Of a DNA stretch of 64,000 nucleotides, positions 44,631-53,921 are shown one piece after another. Under the pieces are notes generated by a model. The model was not told the origin of the DNA. It ran no database searches and worked only from the letters and a program-made list of their open reading frames with translations. The translations under genes were made by a program, and so were the position numbers. Each line of letters starts with the position of its first letter. The first letter of the stretch is position 1. The DNA is from Endozoicomonas sp. 8E (GTDB taxonomy: Bacteria > Pseudomonadota > Gammaproteobacteria > Pseudomonadales > Endozoicomonadaceae): the NCBI RefSeq assembly GCF_032883915.1, contig NZ_CP120717.1, forward strand, positions 6,233,501 to 6,297,500, in the 5' to 3' direction.

Positions 44631-46865
44631 ATGCCCAACACCCAAACCTCTAACAACCTTGCAGCCTTCATCTGGTCCGTAGCCGACCTCCTGCGGGGCG
44701 ATTTCAAGCAGTCCCAGTACGGGCGCATCATCCTGCCGTTTACCCTGCTACGCCGTCTGGAATGTGTCCTGGAACCTACCAGGGATGCAGTAGTAGCCCA
44801 GTATGAAAAAGTGAAGGTCATGAACCTGCCGGAAGACGGCATGGAAAAGATGTTGCTACGGGCTTCCAAGCTATCATTCTTCAACACCTCACCCATGAAC
44901 CTGTCGAAGATGGGCCAGGGCGATATCAAGGACAACCTGGAAAACTACGTTCTGTCGTTCTCCAAAGATGCCCGTGAAATTTTTGAGCATTTCAAGTTCG
45001 ATGAATTTGTCGGCAGCCTGAACGAAGCCAATTTGCTGTTTAAGGTAGTGGGAAAGTTTGCCACCATCGACCTGAGCCCGAAGGCCATCAGTAACCACGA
45101 AATGGGCCTGGTGTTTGAAGAGCTGATCCGCCGATTTGCTGAATCCTCCAACGAAACGGCCGGTGAACACTTCACCCCAAGGGACATTGTTGAACTCACC
45201 ACCTCCCTGGTGTTTATGGAAGACGACGATGCCCTGAACAAGGAAGGTATTATCCGCACTATTTATGACCCTACGGCAGGTACAGGTGGCTTTCTGTCGT
45301 CTGGCATGGAATATGTGTACGAGCACAATAAAGATGCTGTAATGCGAGCTTTTGGCCAGGAGTTGAACCCTGAGTCCTACGCCATCTGTAAAGCCGATAT
45401 GCTGATCAAGGGTCAGGATGTCAGCCGCATCAAACTGGGCAACACCTTGTCGAACGATCACCTCAGTGGCGATCAGTTTGACTACATGCTGTCTAATCCA
45501 CCATTCGGGGTGGACTGGAAGAAGATCGAAGGCACCATTAAAGATGAGCATGAACACAAAGGCTACGACGGTCGCTTTGGCCCCGGCCTGCCAAGAGTGT
45601 CCGATGGTTCTCTGCTGTTCCTGATGCACCTGATCAGCAAGTTCAGGGACATCACGCCAGAGAACCAGAACCCCAGCCGCATCGGCATTATCCTCAACGG
45701 TTCACCGCTCTTTACCGGCAGTGCAGGCAGTGGTGAAAGCGAGATTCGCCGTTATATTCTCGAAGCCGACCTGCTCGAAGCCATTGTCGCCCTGCCCACA
45801 GACATGTTCTACAACACCGGTATCGCTACCTATGTGTGGGTGCTGACCAATAAAAAGTCCGATGAACGCAAAGGTAAAGTGCAGCTGATTAACGGCGTAA
45901 ACCTGTGCGGCAAGATGCGTAAGTCCCTGGGCTCCAAGCGGAACATAATGAGCGAAGCTGACCGTCGCATCATTACCCAAAACTTTGGAGCCTTTGCAGA
46001 AGCATCCGAAGAAAACTTTGCCGCCAAAATTTTCGACAGTCATAAATTCGGCTACCGTCGTATTACCGTGGAACGCCCACTTCGCCTGTCCGCCCAGATT
46101 ACTGATGACGCAGTAACGGGTCTACGCTATGCACCCAGGCCGTATAACGCCGTTATGCGCTGGATGGTTGAGGAATTCGGCACAGAGTGTCATACAACCT
46201 TGGCAGACAATGAAGAAGCCATTCGCACCAAAATCAAAAAAGACTTCAAAGAACTGAAAGAGAAGCAGATCAAAGAGGTACTGAACGACAAACTCTGGCT
46301 GTTCCAGCGGGGGCTGATGGAGAAAGCCCAAACTCTGCAAAATACAGTCGGAACGGTACTGTCCAACGACTTTAACCAGTTCGATAAAGATCTGAAAGCC
46401 GCCCTCAAAGCCGCTAACTTGAAGCTGGATGCCAAAGAGAAAAAGCAGTTCCTCGATGCCATCACCCACAAGAACCCCGAAGCCGAGCCGGTGATCAAAA
46501 AGGTGCTAAAGGAAGAAGCCCAACCACTGTACGGCACATTCGAATACAAAGGCAAAGTCGTCGAATTCCAGACCGATGGCGACCTGCGGGATAACGAGAA
46601 CATTCCTCTTGACCCATCAATGCCCACCCATATCCTGATCGAAACTTACTTCAACCGGGAAGTGGCTCCCCATGTGCCCGATGCCTGGATCAATGCCGAC
46701 AAGTGCGATGCCCAGGATGGTGAGATTGGCATTGTGGGTTACGAGATTCCTTTTAACCGACACTTCTATGTGTATCAGCCGCCCCGTGCGCTGGAAGCGA
46801 TTGATGCTGATCTGGATGCGGTGAGTGCTAGAATCATGAGTCTGTTACAAGAGGTTCACTCATGA
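44631..46865 (+). CDS. hsdM: Type I restriction-modification DNA methyltransferase subunit HsdM
   Basis: 744 residues. N-terminal helical domain ([20 protein letters not shown]), SAM-binding motif I ([10 protein letters not shown], about residue 215) and catalytic motif IV NPPF (about 290), the signature of N6-adenine methylation. The C-terminal part beyond about 480 is a long charged, partly coiled region ([20 protein letters not shown]), making the protein longer than the EcoKI-type M subunit. It modifies adenine in the sequence chosen by HsdS. Overlaps the next nuclease gene by four bases (ATGA), so the two are coupled. Confidence 0.95.
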   Translation: MPNTQTSNNLAAFIWSVADLLRGDFKQSQYGRIILPFTLLRRLECVLEPTRDAVVAQYEKVKVMNLPEDGMEKMLLRASKLSFFNTSPMNLSKMGQGDIKDNLENYVLSFSKDAREIFEHFKFDEFVGSLNEANLLFKVVGKFATIDLSPKAISNHEMGLVFEELIRRFAESSNETAGEHFTPRDIVELTTSLVFMEDDDALNKEGIIRTIYDPTAGTGGFLSSGMEYVYEHNKDAVMRAFGQELNPESYAICKADMLIKGQDVSRIKLGNTLSNDHLSGDQFDYMLSNPPFGVDWKKIEGTIKDEHEHKGYDGRFGPGLPRVSDGSLLFLMHLISKFRDITPENQNPSRIGIILNGSPLFTGSAGSGESEIRRYILEADLLEAIVALPTDMFYNTGIATYVWVLTNKKSDERKGKVQLINGVNLCGKMRKSLGSKRNIMSEADRRIITQNFGAFAEASEENFAAKIFDSHKFGYRRITVERPLRLSAQITDDAVTGLRYAPRPYNAVMRWMVEEFGTECHTTLADNEEAIRTKIKKDFKELKEKQIKEVLNDKLWLFQRGLMEKAQTLQNTVGTVLSNDFNQFDKDLKAALKAANLKLDAKEKKQFLDAITHKNPEAEPVIKKVLKEEAQPLYGTFEYKGKVVEFQTDGDLRDNENIPLDPSMPTHILIETYFNREVAPHVPDAWINADKCDAQDGEIGIVGYEIPFNRHFYVYQPPRALEAIDADLDAVSARIMSLLQEVHS

Positions 46866-47914
46866 GCAAGCCAAAAAACAACATTAACCTGAGCCTGAAT
46901 AAGGAATACAAAAGCTGGCTGAAAAGCCTTAAACAGAAGGTGCTGGCAACCCAACTCAAGGCAGCCGTTCAGGTGAACTCCACTCTGCTGAATTTTTACT
47001 GGGAACTGGGGGAAGAGATTGTTCGGCGGCAGGTTGAAGCAAATTGGGGTGATGGTTTTTTAAAGCAGCTGAATAAGGATTTAAGCAGCGAATTCCCTGA
47101 TATTAAAGGCTTTTCCCTCAGCAACATCAAATACATCCGTCAGTGGCACCTGTTCTACCGGGATGAGGTTGAAAAAAGCCAACAGCTTGTTGGCCAATTA
47201 ACGTCGATTCCCTGGGGACACAACCTGAAGATAATCAGCAAGTGCCAAACAACGGCTGAAGCTCTGTATTACGTGGGCAAAACCATAGAACATGGCTGGA
47301 GCCGAAACGTCCTCACTCACCAGATTGAAAGTGGACTTTGGCAGCGGAAGGGACAAGCGCCCAACAACTTCACTGCAACACTGCCTGCCGTCCAGTCCGA
47401 CCTTGCACAGCAAACCCTGAAAGACCCCTATATGTTTGACTTTCTTACCCTCACTGATAATTACACAGAGCGAGAGCTGGAGCAGGGATTGATTAAGCAT
47501 ATCACTCAGTTTCTACTGGAATTGGGGTCAGGTTTTGCCTACATGGGCAAGCAGTTTCATATACAGGTAGGACAGCAGGATTTTTATATTGACCTCTTAT
47601 TCTATCATGCACACCTGCATTGCTACGTAGTCATTGAACTGAAAGCGGGTGACTTCAGGCCGGAACACGCAGGCAAACTGAATTTTTATATCAAAGCAGT
47701 AGATGAACTGGTACGCAGGGAGGGCGATGCGCCGACTATCGGCATTCTGCTGTGTAAGAACAAGGACAAACTCGTGGTGGAATACGCCCTCAGCGATATT
47801 CAAAAGCCTATTGGTGTTTCGGAATACCAACTGACCCAATCACTGCCAGAAAATCTGCAATCGCAACTGCCCAGTATTGAAGAAATTGAGCAGGGACTGG
47901 GGGGTGAGTTGTGA
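46862..47914 (+). CDS. PDDEXK nuclease-domain protein (DUF1016/YhcG family), copy 2
   Basis: 350 residues, catalytic DFYIDLLFY and VVIELKA intact. Sits between hsdM and hsdS, with its start inside the hsdM stop and its stop overlapping the hsdS start, so it is made as part of the restriction operon. The variable loop before PWGHN reads [11 protein letters not shown] and is coded by a partly degenerate palindrome (47178-47194). Confidence 0.9.
   Translation: MSKPKNNINLSLNKEYKSWLKSLKQKVLATQLKAAVQVNSTLLNFYWELGEEIVRRQVEANWGDGFLKQLNKDLSSEFPDIKGFSLSNIKYIRQWHLFYRDEVEKSQQLVGQLTSIPWGHNLKIISKCQTTAEALYYVGKTIEHGWSRNVLTHQIESGLWQRKGQAPNNFTATLPAVQSDLAQQTLKDPYMFDFLTLTDNYTERELEQGLIKHITQFLLELGSGFAYMGKQFHIQVGQQDFYIDLLFYHAHLHCYVVIELKAGDFRPEHAGKLNFYIKAVDELVRREGDAPTIGILLCKNKDKLVVEYALSDIQKPIGVSEYQLTQSLPENLQSQLPSIEEIEQGLGGEL
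47178..47194. repeat. Short palindrome inside nuclease copy 2
   Basis: GCCAACAG, C, TTGTTGGC: arms of 7-8 bases around one central base. It lies at the same codon position as the longer palindromes of copies 1, 3 and 4. The outer arms have decayed, although CAATT remains on the right. Confidence 0.65.
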
Positions 47915-49314
47915 TGGATGGAAATAGCCTTGAGCGCAAAAAATATGCGGCTTATCTGGAATATAAGGATTCTGGGGTTGAGTGGTTGGGTGATGTTCCT
48001 GCTCATTGGACAGTAGGTAGATATAAATTTTGTGCACAGCGAATTGTTGTAGGCATCGCGGAAGCAGCAACCCACGCATATGCAGATGAAGGAACTCCGA
48101 TCATCAGATCAACCAATATCCGAGAGGAAGGGTTGGATACAAATGGTCTTCTCTACATCAAAGAAGAATTTGCAGAACAGAATGAATCCAAGTACCTGTA
48201 TGCGAATGACATAATTACAGTTAGAACTGGATTTCCAGGTATTAGCTCTGTAATTCCAGTCGAACTGGATAGGTCCCAATGCTTTACGAATCTCGTTGCT
48301 ACGCCTAAACAAAAATTTGTTCCAGAGTTTCTAGCATATTTCTTAAACTCTCACACTGGAAAATCTTACTTTGAGCTACTTGGGTGGGGGAGCGCACAGA
48401 AAAATATCAGTGTGCCAATTTTACAAAACTTCCCTATTGCATACCCCTCTTATGTTGAACAGAAAGCAATTCTTTCATTCCTCGGCCACGAAACCGCCAA
48501 AATCGACACCCTGATCGAAGAGCAGCAATCCCTGATCCGGCTGTTGAAAGAAAAACGACAGGCGGTGATCAGTCATGCCGTCACCAAGGGGCTGAACCCG
48601 GATGCACCGATGAAGGATTCCGGTGTGGAGTGGCTTGGGGAAGTGCCGGAGCATTGGACGGTTACCAGAGCGAAATTCCTCTTTGATTTTGTTACCAGTG
48701 GTTCACGGGGCTGGGCTGAATACTACTCGGAAGATGGATCACTGTTTTTCAGAATTGCCAATCTGACCAGAGATACCATCGAGCCAAAGCTAGAATCAAT
48801 ACAAAATGTTAATCCCCCTGCTGGAAGTGAAGGTGAGCGTTCACAGATAAAGAATGATGACCTGCTCATTTCAATCACGGCTGATCTTGGTTCTGTTTGT
48901 GTGGCAGATAGCTCAGTGTCTGATGGTTACGTTAGCCAGCATGTAGCTTTGTGTCGTCCAGGGCAAAAGGTCATTAACTCAAGATGGCTGGCATATTTTG
49001 TGTTATCTGATTGTGCGAAAGAGCAACTGCTTGGCTCTGGCTACGGTGGAACAAAAATTCAATTAAGTCTGGAAGATATTCGAGAGCTATGGGTTTTACA
49101 GCCTCCAGAGGACGAACAAATAGATCTAGCTCAATTCGTTGATAAGCAAATGGATAGGTACTCTGAGCTTTCACGGGAAGCAGAGAATCAAATCCAGTTT
49201 CTCCAAGAACGCCGCACAGCCCTAATATCCGCCGCCGTCACCGGCAAAATCGACGTCCGTGACTGGCAACCAGCAACAGAACAAAAAGAACACCCCACAG
49301 AGGCCACCGTATGA
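47914..49314 (+). CDS. hsdS: Type I restriction-modification specificity subunit HsdS
   Basis: 466 residues from ATG 47914 (GTG 47911 is also in frame). Two target-recognition domains, each introduced by KDSGVEWLG[DE]VP and each followed by a helical spacer (KIDTLIEEQQSLIRLLKEKR and QIQFLQERRTALISAAVTGK). This is the usual pseudo-twofold layout of HsdS; each half reads one part of a split DNA target. The first recognition domain is AT-rich compared with its neighbours, suggesting recent exchange. Overlaps the next nuclease gene. Confidence 0.94.
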   Translation: MDGNSLERKKYAAYLEYKDSGVEWLGDVPAHWTVGRYKFCAQRIVVGIAEAATHAYADEGTPIIRSTNIREEGLDTNGLLYIKEEFAEQNESKYLYANDIITVRTGFPGISSVIPVELDRSQCFTNLVATPKQKFVPEFLAYFLNSHTGKSYFELLGWGSAQKNISVPILQNFPIAYPSYVEQKAILSFLGHETAKIDTLIEEQQSLIRLLKEKRQAVISHAVTKGLNPDAPMKDSGVEWLGEVPEHWTVTRAKFLFDFVTSGSRGWAEYYSEDGSLFFRIANLTRDTIEPKLESIQNVNPPAGSEGERSQIKNDDLLISITADLGSVCVADSSVSDGYVSQHVALCRPGQKVINSRWLAYFVLSDCAKEQLLGSGYGGTKIQLSLEDIRELWVLQPPEDEQIDLAQFVDKQMDRYSELSREAENQIQFLQERRTALISAAVTGKIDVRDWQPATEQKEHPTEATV

Positions 49315-50357
49315 GCAAAACACCCGCTTCATCAAAAGAGCCAGACAACCTGTTCGGCGAAATCAAAGACCTGATACAAAGAGCCAAACAACGGGCAGCG
49401 GTGGCACTCAATGCCGAGATAACCACACTCTATTGGAAGGTCGGTCAGCGTATTCAGCAGGAAATCCTGAAGGGTAAGCGGGCAGACTACGGCAAACAGG
49501 TTATTTCCGACTTGTCCCGCCAGCTCTCCGGGCAGTTTGGTAAGGGCTGGAGTCCTCAGCAATTGAGACATTGTATTAAGTTTGCCGAAATCTGTGAGGC
49601 TGATGAAATTGTCTCTACAGTGTGGAGACAATTGAGCTGGTCACACCTGAAACTGTTGATTTACATTGATGACCCACTAAAACGTGAGTTCTATATGACC
49701 ATGGCGATTCAGGAGCGATGGTCTGTCCGCACCTTCAGCGAGCGTATGGATTCCATGCTGTTTGAGCGTACTGCCTTATCCCGAAAGCCGGAAGAAACCA
49801 TTGTTCACGATCTGAAAATGCTGAGGGATCAAGGGAAAGCCGATCAGGATATCGTTCTGAAAGACCCTTACATTCTGGATTTTCTTGAGCTTAATGATAC
49901 CTACGTGGAAAAAGATCTTGAGGATGCTATTTTGCGGGAAATGGAGCATTTTCTGTTAGAAATGGGTATGGGCTTCACTTTTGTCGCACGCCAGCACCGA
50001 GTTCAAATTGATGAAGATGATTTTTATATTGATCTCTTGTTCTATAACCGAAAACTGAAGCGACTGGTTGCTATTGAACTGAAAACAGGCAAGTTTAAAG
50101 CTGAGTACAAAGGACAGATGGAGTTATATCTACGCTGGCTGAATAGATATGACCGTCAGCATGGAGAAGACCCCCCTATCGGCATCATTCTTTGTGCAGG
50201 TAAGAAGCAAAAGCAAATTGAATTACTTGAACTGGATAAAAGCGGTATCCATGTAGCAGACTATCTCACCAACATACCCTCCAAAGAAATATTGGAAGAG
50301 CGCTTTCAGGAAGCCGTCAGCAACGCCCGAAAACGTATTGAGAATAAAACTGAATAG
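49311..50357 (+). CDS. PDDEXK nuclease-domain protein (DUF1016/YhcG family), copy 3, divergent
   Basis: 348 residues. Less similar to copies 1, 2 and 4 than they are to each other, and closer to the E. coli YhcG type (RQLSWSHLKLLIYIDDPLKR). Nuclease residues DFYIDLLFY and LVAIELKTGKF are intact. Start overlaps the hsdS stop (ATGA). A 27-nt palindrome (49607-49633) codes EIVSTVWRQL, immediately before LSWSH, the same place as in the other copies. Confidence 0.9.
   Translation: MSKTPASSKEPDNLFGEIKDLIQRAKQRAAVALNAEITTLYWKVGQRIQQEILKGKRADYGKQVISDLSRQLSGQFGKGWSPQQLRHCIKFAEICEADEIVSTVWRQLSWSHLKLLIYIDDPLKREFYMTMAIQERWSVRTFSERMDSMLFERTALSRKPEETIVHDLKMLRDQGKADQDIVLKDPYILDFLELNDTYVEKDLEDAILREMEHFLLEMGMGFTFVARQHRVQIDEDDFYIDLLFYNRKLKRLVAIELKTGKFKAEYKGQMELYLRWLNRYDRQHGEDPPIGIILCAGKKQKQIELLELDKSGIHVADYLTNIPSKEILEERFQEAVSNARKRIENKTE
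49607..49633. repeat. 27-nt palindrome inside nuclease copy 3
   Basis: AATTGTCTCTACA, G, TGTGGAGACAATT: 13-base arms with one T-G wobble. The arm sequence differs from copies 1 and 4, yet pairing is kept. Confidence 0.75.
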
Positions 50358-50369
50358 TGGGAATCCTCG

Positions 50370-50396
50370 AATTGTCTCCGCAGTGTGGAGACAATT
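50370..50396. repeat. 27-nt palindrome upstream of hsdR (first)
   Basis: AATTGTCTCCGCA, G, TGTGGAGACAATT. It differs from the palindrome inside copy 3 at only two bases and so is probably a copy of it. Lies in the spacer between nuclease copy 3 and hsdR. Confidence 0.75.
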
Positions 50397-50410
50397 CAGC
50401 CAGATTGATA

Positions 50411-50437
50411 CATTGTGCAGACACTGTCTGCACAATG
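50411..50437. repeat. 27-nt palindrome upstream of hsdR (second)
   Basis: CATTGTGCAGACA, C, TGTCTGCACAATG: perfect 13-base arms around one base. Unrelated arm interior to the first palindrome but identical size and layout. It could be an operator or a terminator-like hairpin in front of hsdR. Confidence 0.75.
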
Positions 50438-50489
50438 CCTGAAGAGTCCCATATCGAGACCTTTAGGTACCATTTTGAGACCGTGAAAT

Positions 50490-53400
50490 ATGGATAGCAC
50501 CACCGAATCGATATTCCAAAACGATATGATCGCCCGCCTGCAAGCCAAAGGCTGGCTGCTGGGCAGTGGTGACCAGTACGACCGGGAAACAGCGTTGTAT
50601 ACCAGCGATGTACTGGATTTTGTCAAGAACACCCAGCCGAAGGAATGGCAAAAGTTCTGCAAAAGCTTTCCGGTGGATTCGGAGCAGCATTTTATCAGCC
50701 ATTTGGTCAACCAGTTAAAGAAAGCCGATCCCAATGCCATTGATAAGGAGCTTCGCAGCTTTGGCACCCTGGGCGTGTTGCGTCATGGTTTGAAGATTCG
50801 CAATGCCCGGTTCTCCCTTTGTCAGTTTATGCCGGAACATACCCTGAACCCCGATACGCTGGCCCGCTATAAAGAAAACCGTTGTCGTGTAGTGCCGGAG
50901 CTGGTTTACAGTCCTTATGTCAATCTTGTCCCCCCATCCCAACCTTCCCCCGAGGGGGAAGGCGTCGACGTTCATCTGGCAGAAACCGGTAAAAAATCCA
51001 AGGCATGGCGCATTGACCTGGTGCTGTTTATCAACGGTCTGCCCGTGGCAACGCTGGAGCTGAAATCGGAATTCAAACAGGCCATTGAAAACGCCAAACG
51101 GCAATATCAAAAGACCCGTCTGCCCAAAGACCCGGAAACCGGCAAGCCGGAACCGTTACTGACCTTTAAACGGGGGGCGCTGGTGCATTTTGCCGTGAGT
51201 CAGTACGAAGTGTATATGGCAACCAAACTGGCGGGCAGCGATACCTTCTTTCTGCCGTTTAACAAAGGCACGGCGGAAGGCGGTGCTGGCAATGATATTC
51301 CTGAAGATAAAGAGCAGTACGCCACCGAATACCTGTGGAACGAGGTGCTGCTACCCGATAACTTGCTGAATATCATCGGTCGATTTGTGCATTTGCAGAT
51401 CGAAGAAAAGGAAGACTGGGAAGGCCGCAAGTCGAAAAAGGAAACCCTGATTTTTCCCCGTTATCACCAGTGGGATGTGGTGACCAAGCTGATTGCGGCG
51501 GCCAAGGTGGAAGGCACGGGCAACAAGTATCTGGTGCAGCACAGTGCCGGTTCCGGTAAATCCAACTCCATTGCCTGGACCGCCCATCAGCTTTCTACCC
51601 TCTACGATGGCGAAGGCAACAAGCAATTCCATTCGGTGATTGTGATTACCGACAGGACCGTGCTGGACGATCAGCTTCAGGACACCATCTACCAGTTTGA
51701 ACACGCCGACGGTGTGGTGGGGCGCATCAACAAAAAAGAAGGCGACGGCTCCAAGTCGGAGAAACTGGCAGCGGCTCTGGAGAGTGCTCAACCGATTATT
51801 ATTGTCACCATTCAAACCTTCCCTTATGTATTGGCGGCCATTGAGAACAGTACCAGTCTGAAAGAGTGCCGTTACGCCGTGATTGCCGACGAAGCCCATT
51901 CGTCACAAACCGGCTCCACCGCACGCAAGCTGAAAGAAGTGTTGATGGTGGATGGTAGTGATGACGGAGATGAGGACAAAGAACTGTCTTCAGAAGACAT
52001 GCTGGATGCCACCATTGCCTCACGCCGGGGCAGCAGCAATCTGAACTACTATGCGTTCACGGCGACACCCAAGGCGAAGACACTGGAGCTGTTTGGTCGC
52101 CTGCCCAAACCTGATGAGCCTGCTTCCGAGAAGAACCTGCCTGAAGCCTTCCATGTGTACTCCATGCGTCAGGCCATTGAGGAAGGCTTTATTCTCGACG
52201 TGCTGAAAAACTACACCAACTACAAGGTGGCCTATCAACTGGCCCAAAAAATAGAGGCCGATGACAAAGAGGTAGACAGCAAAAAAGCCAAGGTAAAACT
52301 GAACCGCTGGGTGCGGCTCCATGAGTACAATATTTCCCAGAAGGTGAAAGTCATCATCGAGCACTACAAAGAGCATGTTATGGGCTTGCTCGCTGGTCAG
52401 GCAAAGGCCATGGTAGTTACCAGTTCCCGCAAGGAAGCCGTGCGTTACAAGCTGGCGTTTGATAAATACCTCTCAGAACAAAAAAGTTCTATCGAGGTCA
52501 TGATTGCCTTCTCCGGCGAAGTGGAATTCCATAAGGACGATCCGGACAGCTCTGCCCTGCTGGACCAAAAGTTCACCGAAACCAATATGAACCCAGCTCT
52601 AAAGGGCCGGGACATGCGCAAAGCATTCGATAGCGACGACTACCGGATCATGCTGGTTGCCAACAAATTCCAGACTGGCTTTGATCAGCCGAAACTCTGC
52701 GCCATGTATGTAGACAAGCCCTTAGGTGGTGTGGAATGTGTGCAAACCTTGTCCCGTCTGAACCGTACCTATCCCGGCAAAGCTGAGTGCGGCACTTTTG
52801 TATTGGATTTTGTCAATGAGCCGGAAGAGATTCTGGCCGCATTCCAGCCGTATTACCAAATCGCTGAACTGGCGGATGTGACAGACCCGGATAAAGTATT
52901 CGACCTTTACGAAAAACTCCGTGCCAGCGGTATCTTTACCTGGAACGAAGTAGAACAGTTCTGCGAGGCTTTTCTTTCCAAGAGCAAAAGCAATGCAGCG
53001 GTGAGCAACATCTGCAAGCCCGCTGTGGATCGCTGGCAGAAGCGATACAGTTCTGCCATTGATGCTTATGTGCGTGCCAAGGAGATGTTCGAACGAACCA
53101 AGAAGACTAAAGATGCCGTGTTAATCGCTAATGCTGAAAACAGCTTCAAAGAGTGCAAGCTGGAAAAAGACCGGCTGGAAATCTTCAAAAAGGACTTAGG
53201 CACCTTTACCCGTTTCTACGAGTTTATGTCCCAGATTGTGGACTACGACAACAAAGATCTGGAAAAGCTCAGCCTTTATGCTCGCTACCTGCGCCCACTG
53301 CTCCGTGAAAAGGTCATTGAAGAAGATGATATTGACCTGGATAACGTGGTGATGAGCCATTACCGGTTGTCCAGGATTCGCCAGCAAGACATTGAACTCA

Positions 53401-53777
53401 AGGAAGACGCCGAGGGCTATGAACTGGAACCCTCCAGCGATGTCGGTTCAGCCAAACCCAAGGACAAGAAAGAAGAGTTCTTATCCCAGATTGTGGCACG
53501 GCTGAATGAGCTGTTTATTACCGACAACCTGACCGATGCTGACTTGATCAACTACGCCTTTACCGTGCGGGATAAACTGGCCGAAAACGAAACGGTGATG
53601 AAGCAGATTGAGAACAATACGGCTGAACAAGCACTGCTCGGTGACTTCCCGCAAGCCATTGATGACGCTGTGATGGACAGCAACGAGGCCCAACAGGAAA
53701 TGATGTTGCAGTATCTTTCGAACCCGGAATTGGCTCGGGGCTTTGCTCGGGTTGTGTTTGATATGTTGAAGGGGTGA
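50490..53777 (+). CDS. hsdR: Type I restriction enzyme endonuclease/translocase subunit HsdR
   Basis: 1095 residues. N-terminal nuclease domain with Asp (IDLVLFINGLP) and E-X-K (VATLELKSEFKQA), then a superfamily 2 helicase motor: Walker A HSAGSGKSNS (about residue 353), motif II IADEAHSSQ (about 467), motif III FTATPKAKTLE, motif VI QTLSRLNRTYPGK. The C-terminal part binds HsdM/HsdS. It cuts unmodified DNA after ATP-driven translocation. Near residue 150 an insertion, PSQPSPEGEG, is coded by a perfect-armed GC palindrome. Separate from the hsdM-hsdS unit by 132 bases with two palindromes. Confidence 0.95.
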   Translation: MDSTTESIFQNDMIARLQAKGWLLGSGDQYDRETALYTSDVLDFVKNTQPKEWQKFCKSFPVDSEQHFISHLVNQLKKADPNAIDKELRSFGTLGVLRHGLKIRNARFSLCQFMPEHTLNPDTLARYKENRCRVVPELVYSPYVNLVPPSQPSPEGEGVDVHLAETGKKSKAWRIDLVLFINGLPVATLELKSEFKQAIENAKRQYQKTRLPKDPETGKPEPLLTFKRGALVHFAVSQYEVYMATKLAGSDTFFLPFNKGTAEGGAGNDIPEDKEQYATEYLWNEVLLPDNLLNIIGRFVHLQIEEKEDWEGRKSKKETLIFPRYHQWDVVTKLIAAAKVEGTGNKYLVQHSAGSGKSNSIAWTAHQLSTLYDGEGNKQFHSVIVITDRTVLDDQLQDTIYQFEHADGVVGRINKKEGDGSKSEKLAAALESAQPIIIVTIQTFPYVLAAIENSTSLKECRYAVIADEAHSSQTGSTARKLKEVLMVDGSDDGDEDKELSSEDMLDATIASRRGSSNLNYYAFTATPKAKTLELFGRLPKPDEPASEKNLPEAFHVYSMRQAIEEGFILDVLKNYTNYKVAYQLAQKIEADDKEVDSKKAKVKLNRWVRLHEYNISQKVKVIIEHYKEHVMGLLAGQAKAMVVTSSRKEAVRYKLAFDKYLSEQKSSIEVMIAFSGEVEFHKDDPDSSALLDQKFTETNMNPALKGRDMRKAFDSDDYRIMLVANKFQTGFDQPKLCAMYVDKPLGGVECVQTLSRLNRTYPGKAECGTFVLDFVNEPEEILAAFQPYYQIAELADVTDPDKVFDLYEKLRASGIFTWNEVEQFCEAFLSKSKSNAAVSNICKPAVDRWQKRYSSAIDAYVRAKEMFERTKKTKDAVLIANAENSFKECKLEKDRLEIFKKDLGTFTRFYEFMSQIVDYDNKDLEKLSLYARYLRPLLREKVIEEDDIDLDNVVMSHYRLSRIRQQDIELKEDAEGYELEPSSDVGSAKPKDKKEEFLSQIVARLNELFITDNLTDADLINYAFTVRDKLAENETVMKQIENNTAEQALLGDFPQAIDDAVMDSNEAQQEMMLQYLSNPELARGFARVVFDMLKG
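50943..50962. repeat. GC palindrome inside hsdR coding PSPEGEG
   Basis: CCTTCCCCC, GA, GGGGGAAGG, in frame. It looks like a small mobile palindromic unit inserted in the coding sequence without breaking it. Confidence 0.6.
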
Positions 53778-53921
53778 GTGAGTGCCCTGCACCAGGAGCC
53801 TGACCGAGAATAGACTGCCCTACGCGGCAACTGCTCCTGCGTTGCTCTGGTAGCAGAATGCTGACATTGAATTCGGGCAATATCTCAACTAAGTTTCAGC
53901 GGTGTTAAAAGAGGTTCGTGC

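Noticed and set aside
47914..49314. Phase-variable hsdS by inversion
   Set aside because: Only one hsdS is present, with no recombinase gene and no second silent hsdS or inverted copy in the window.
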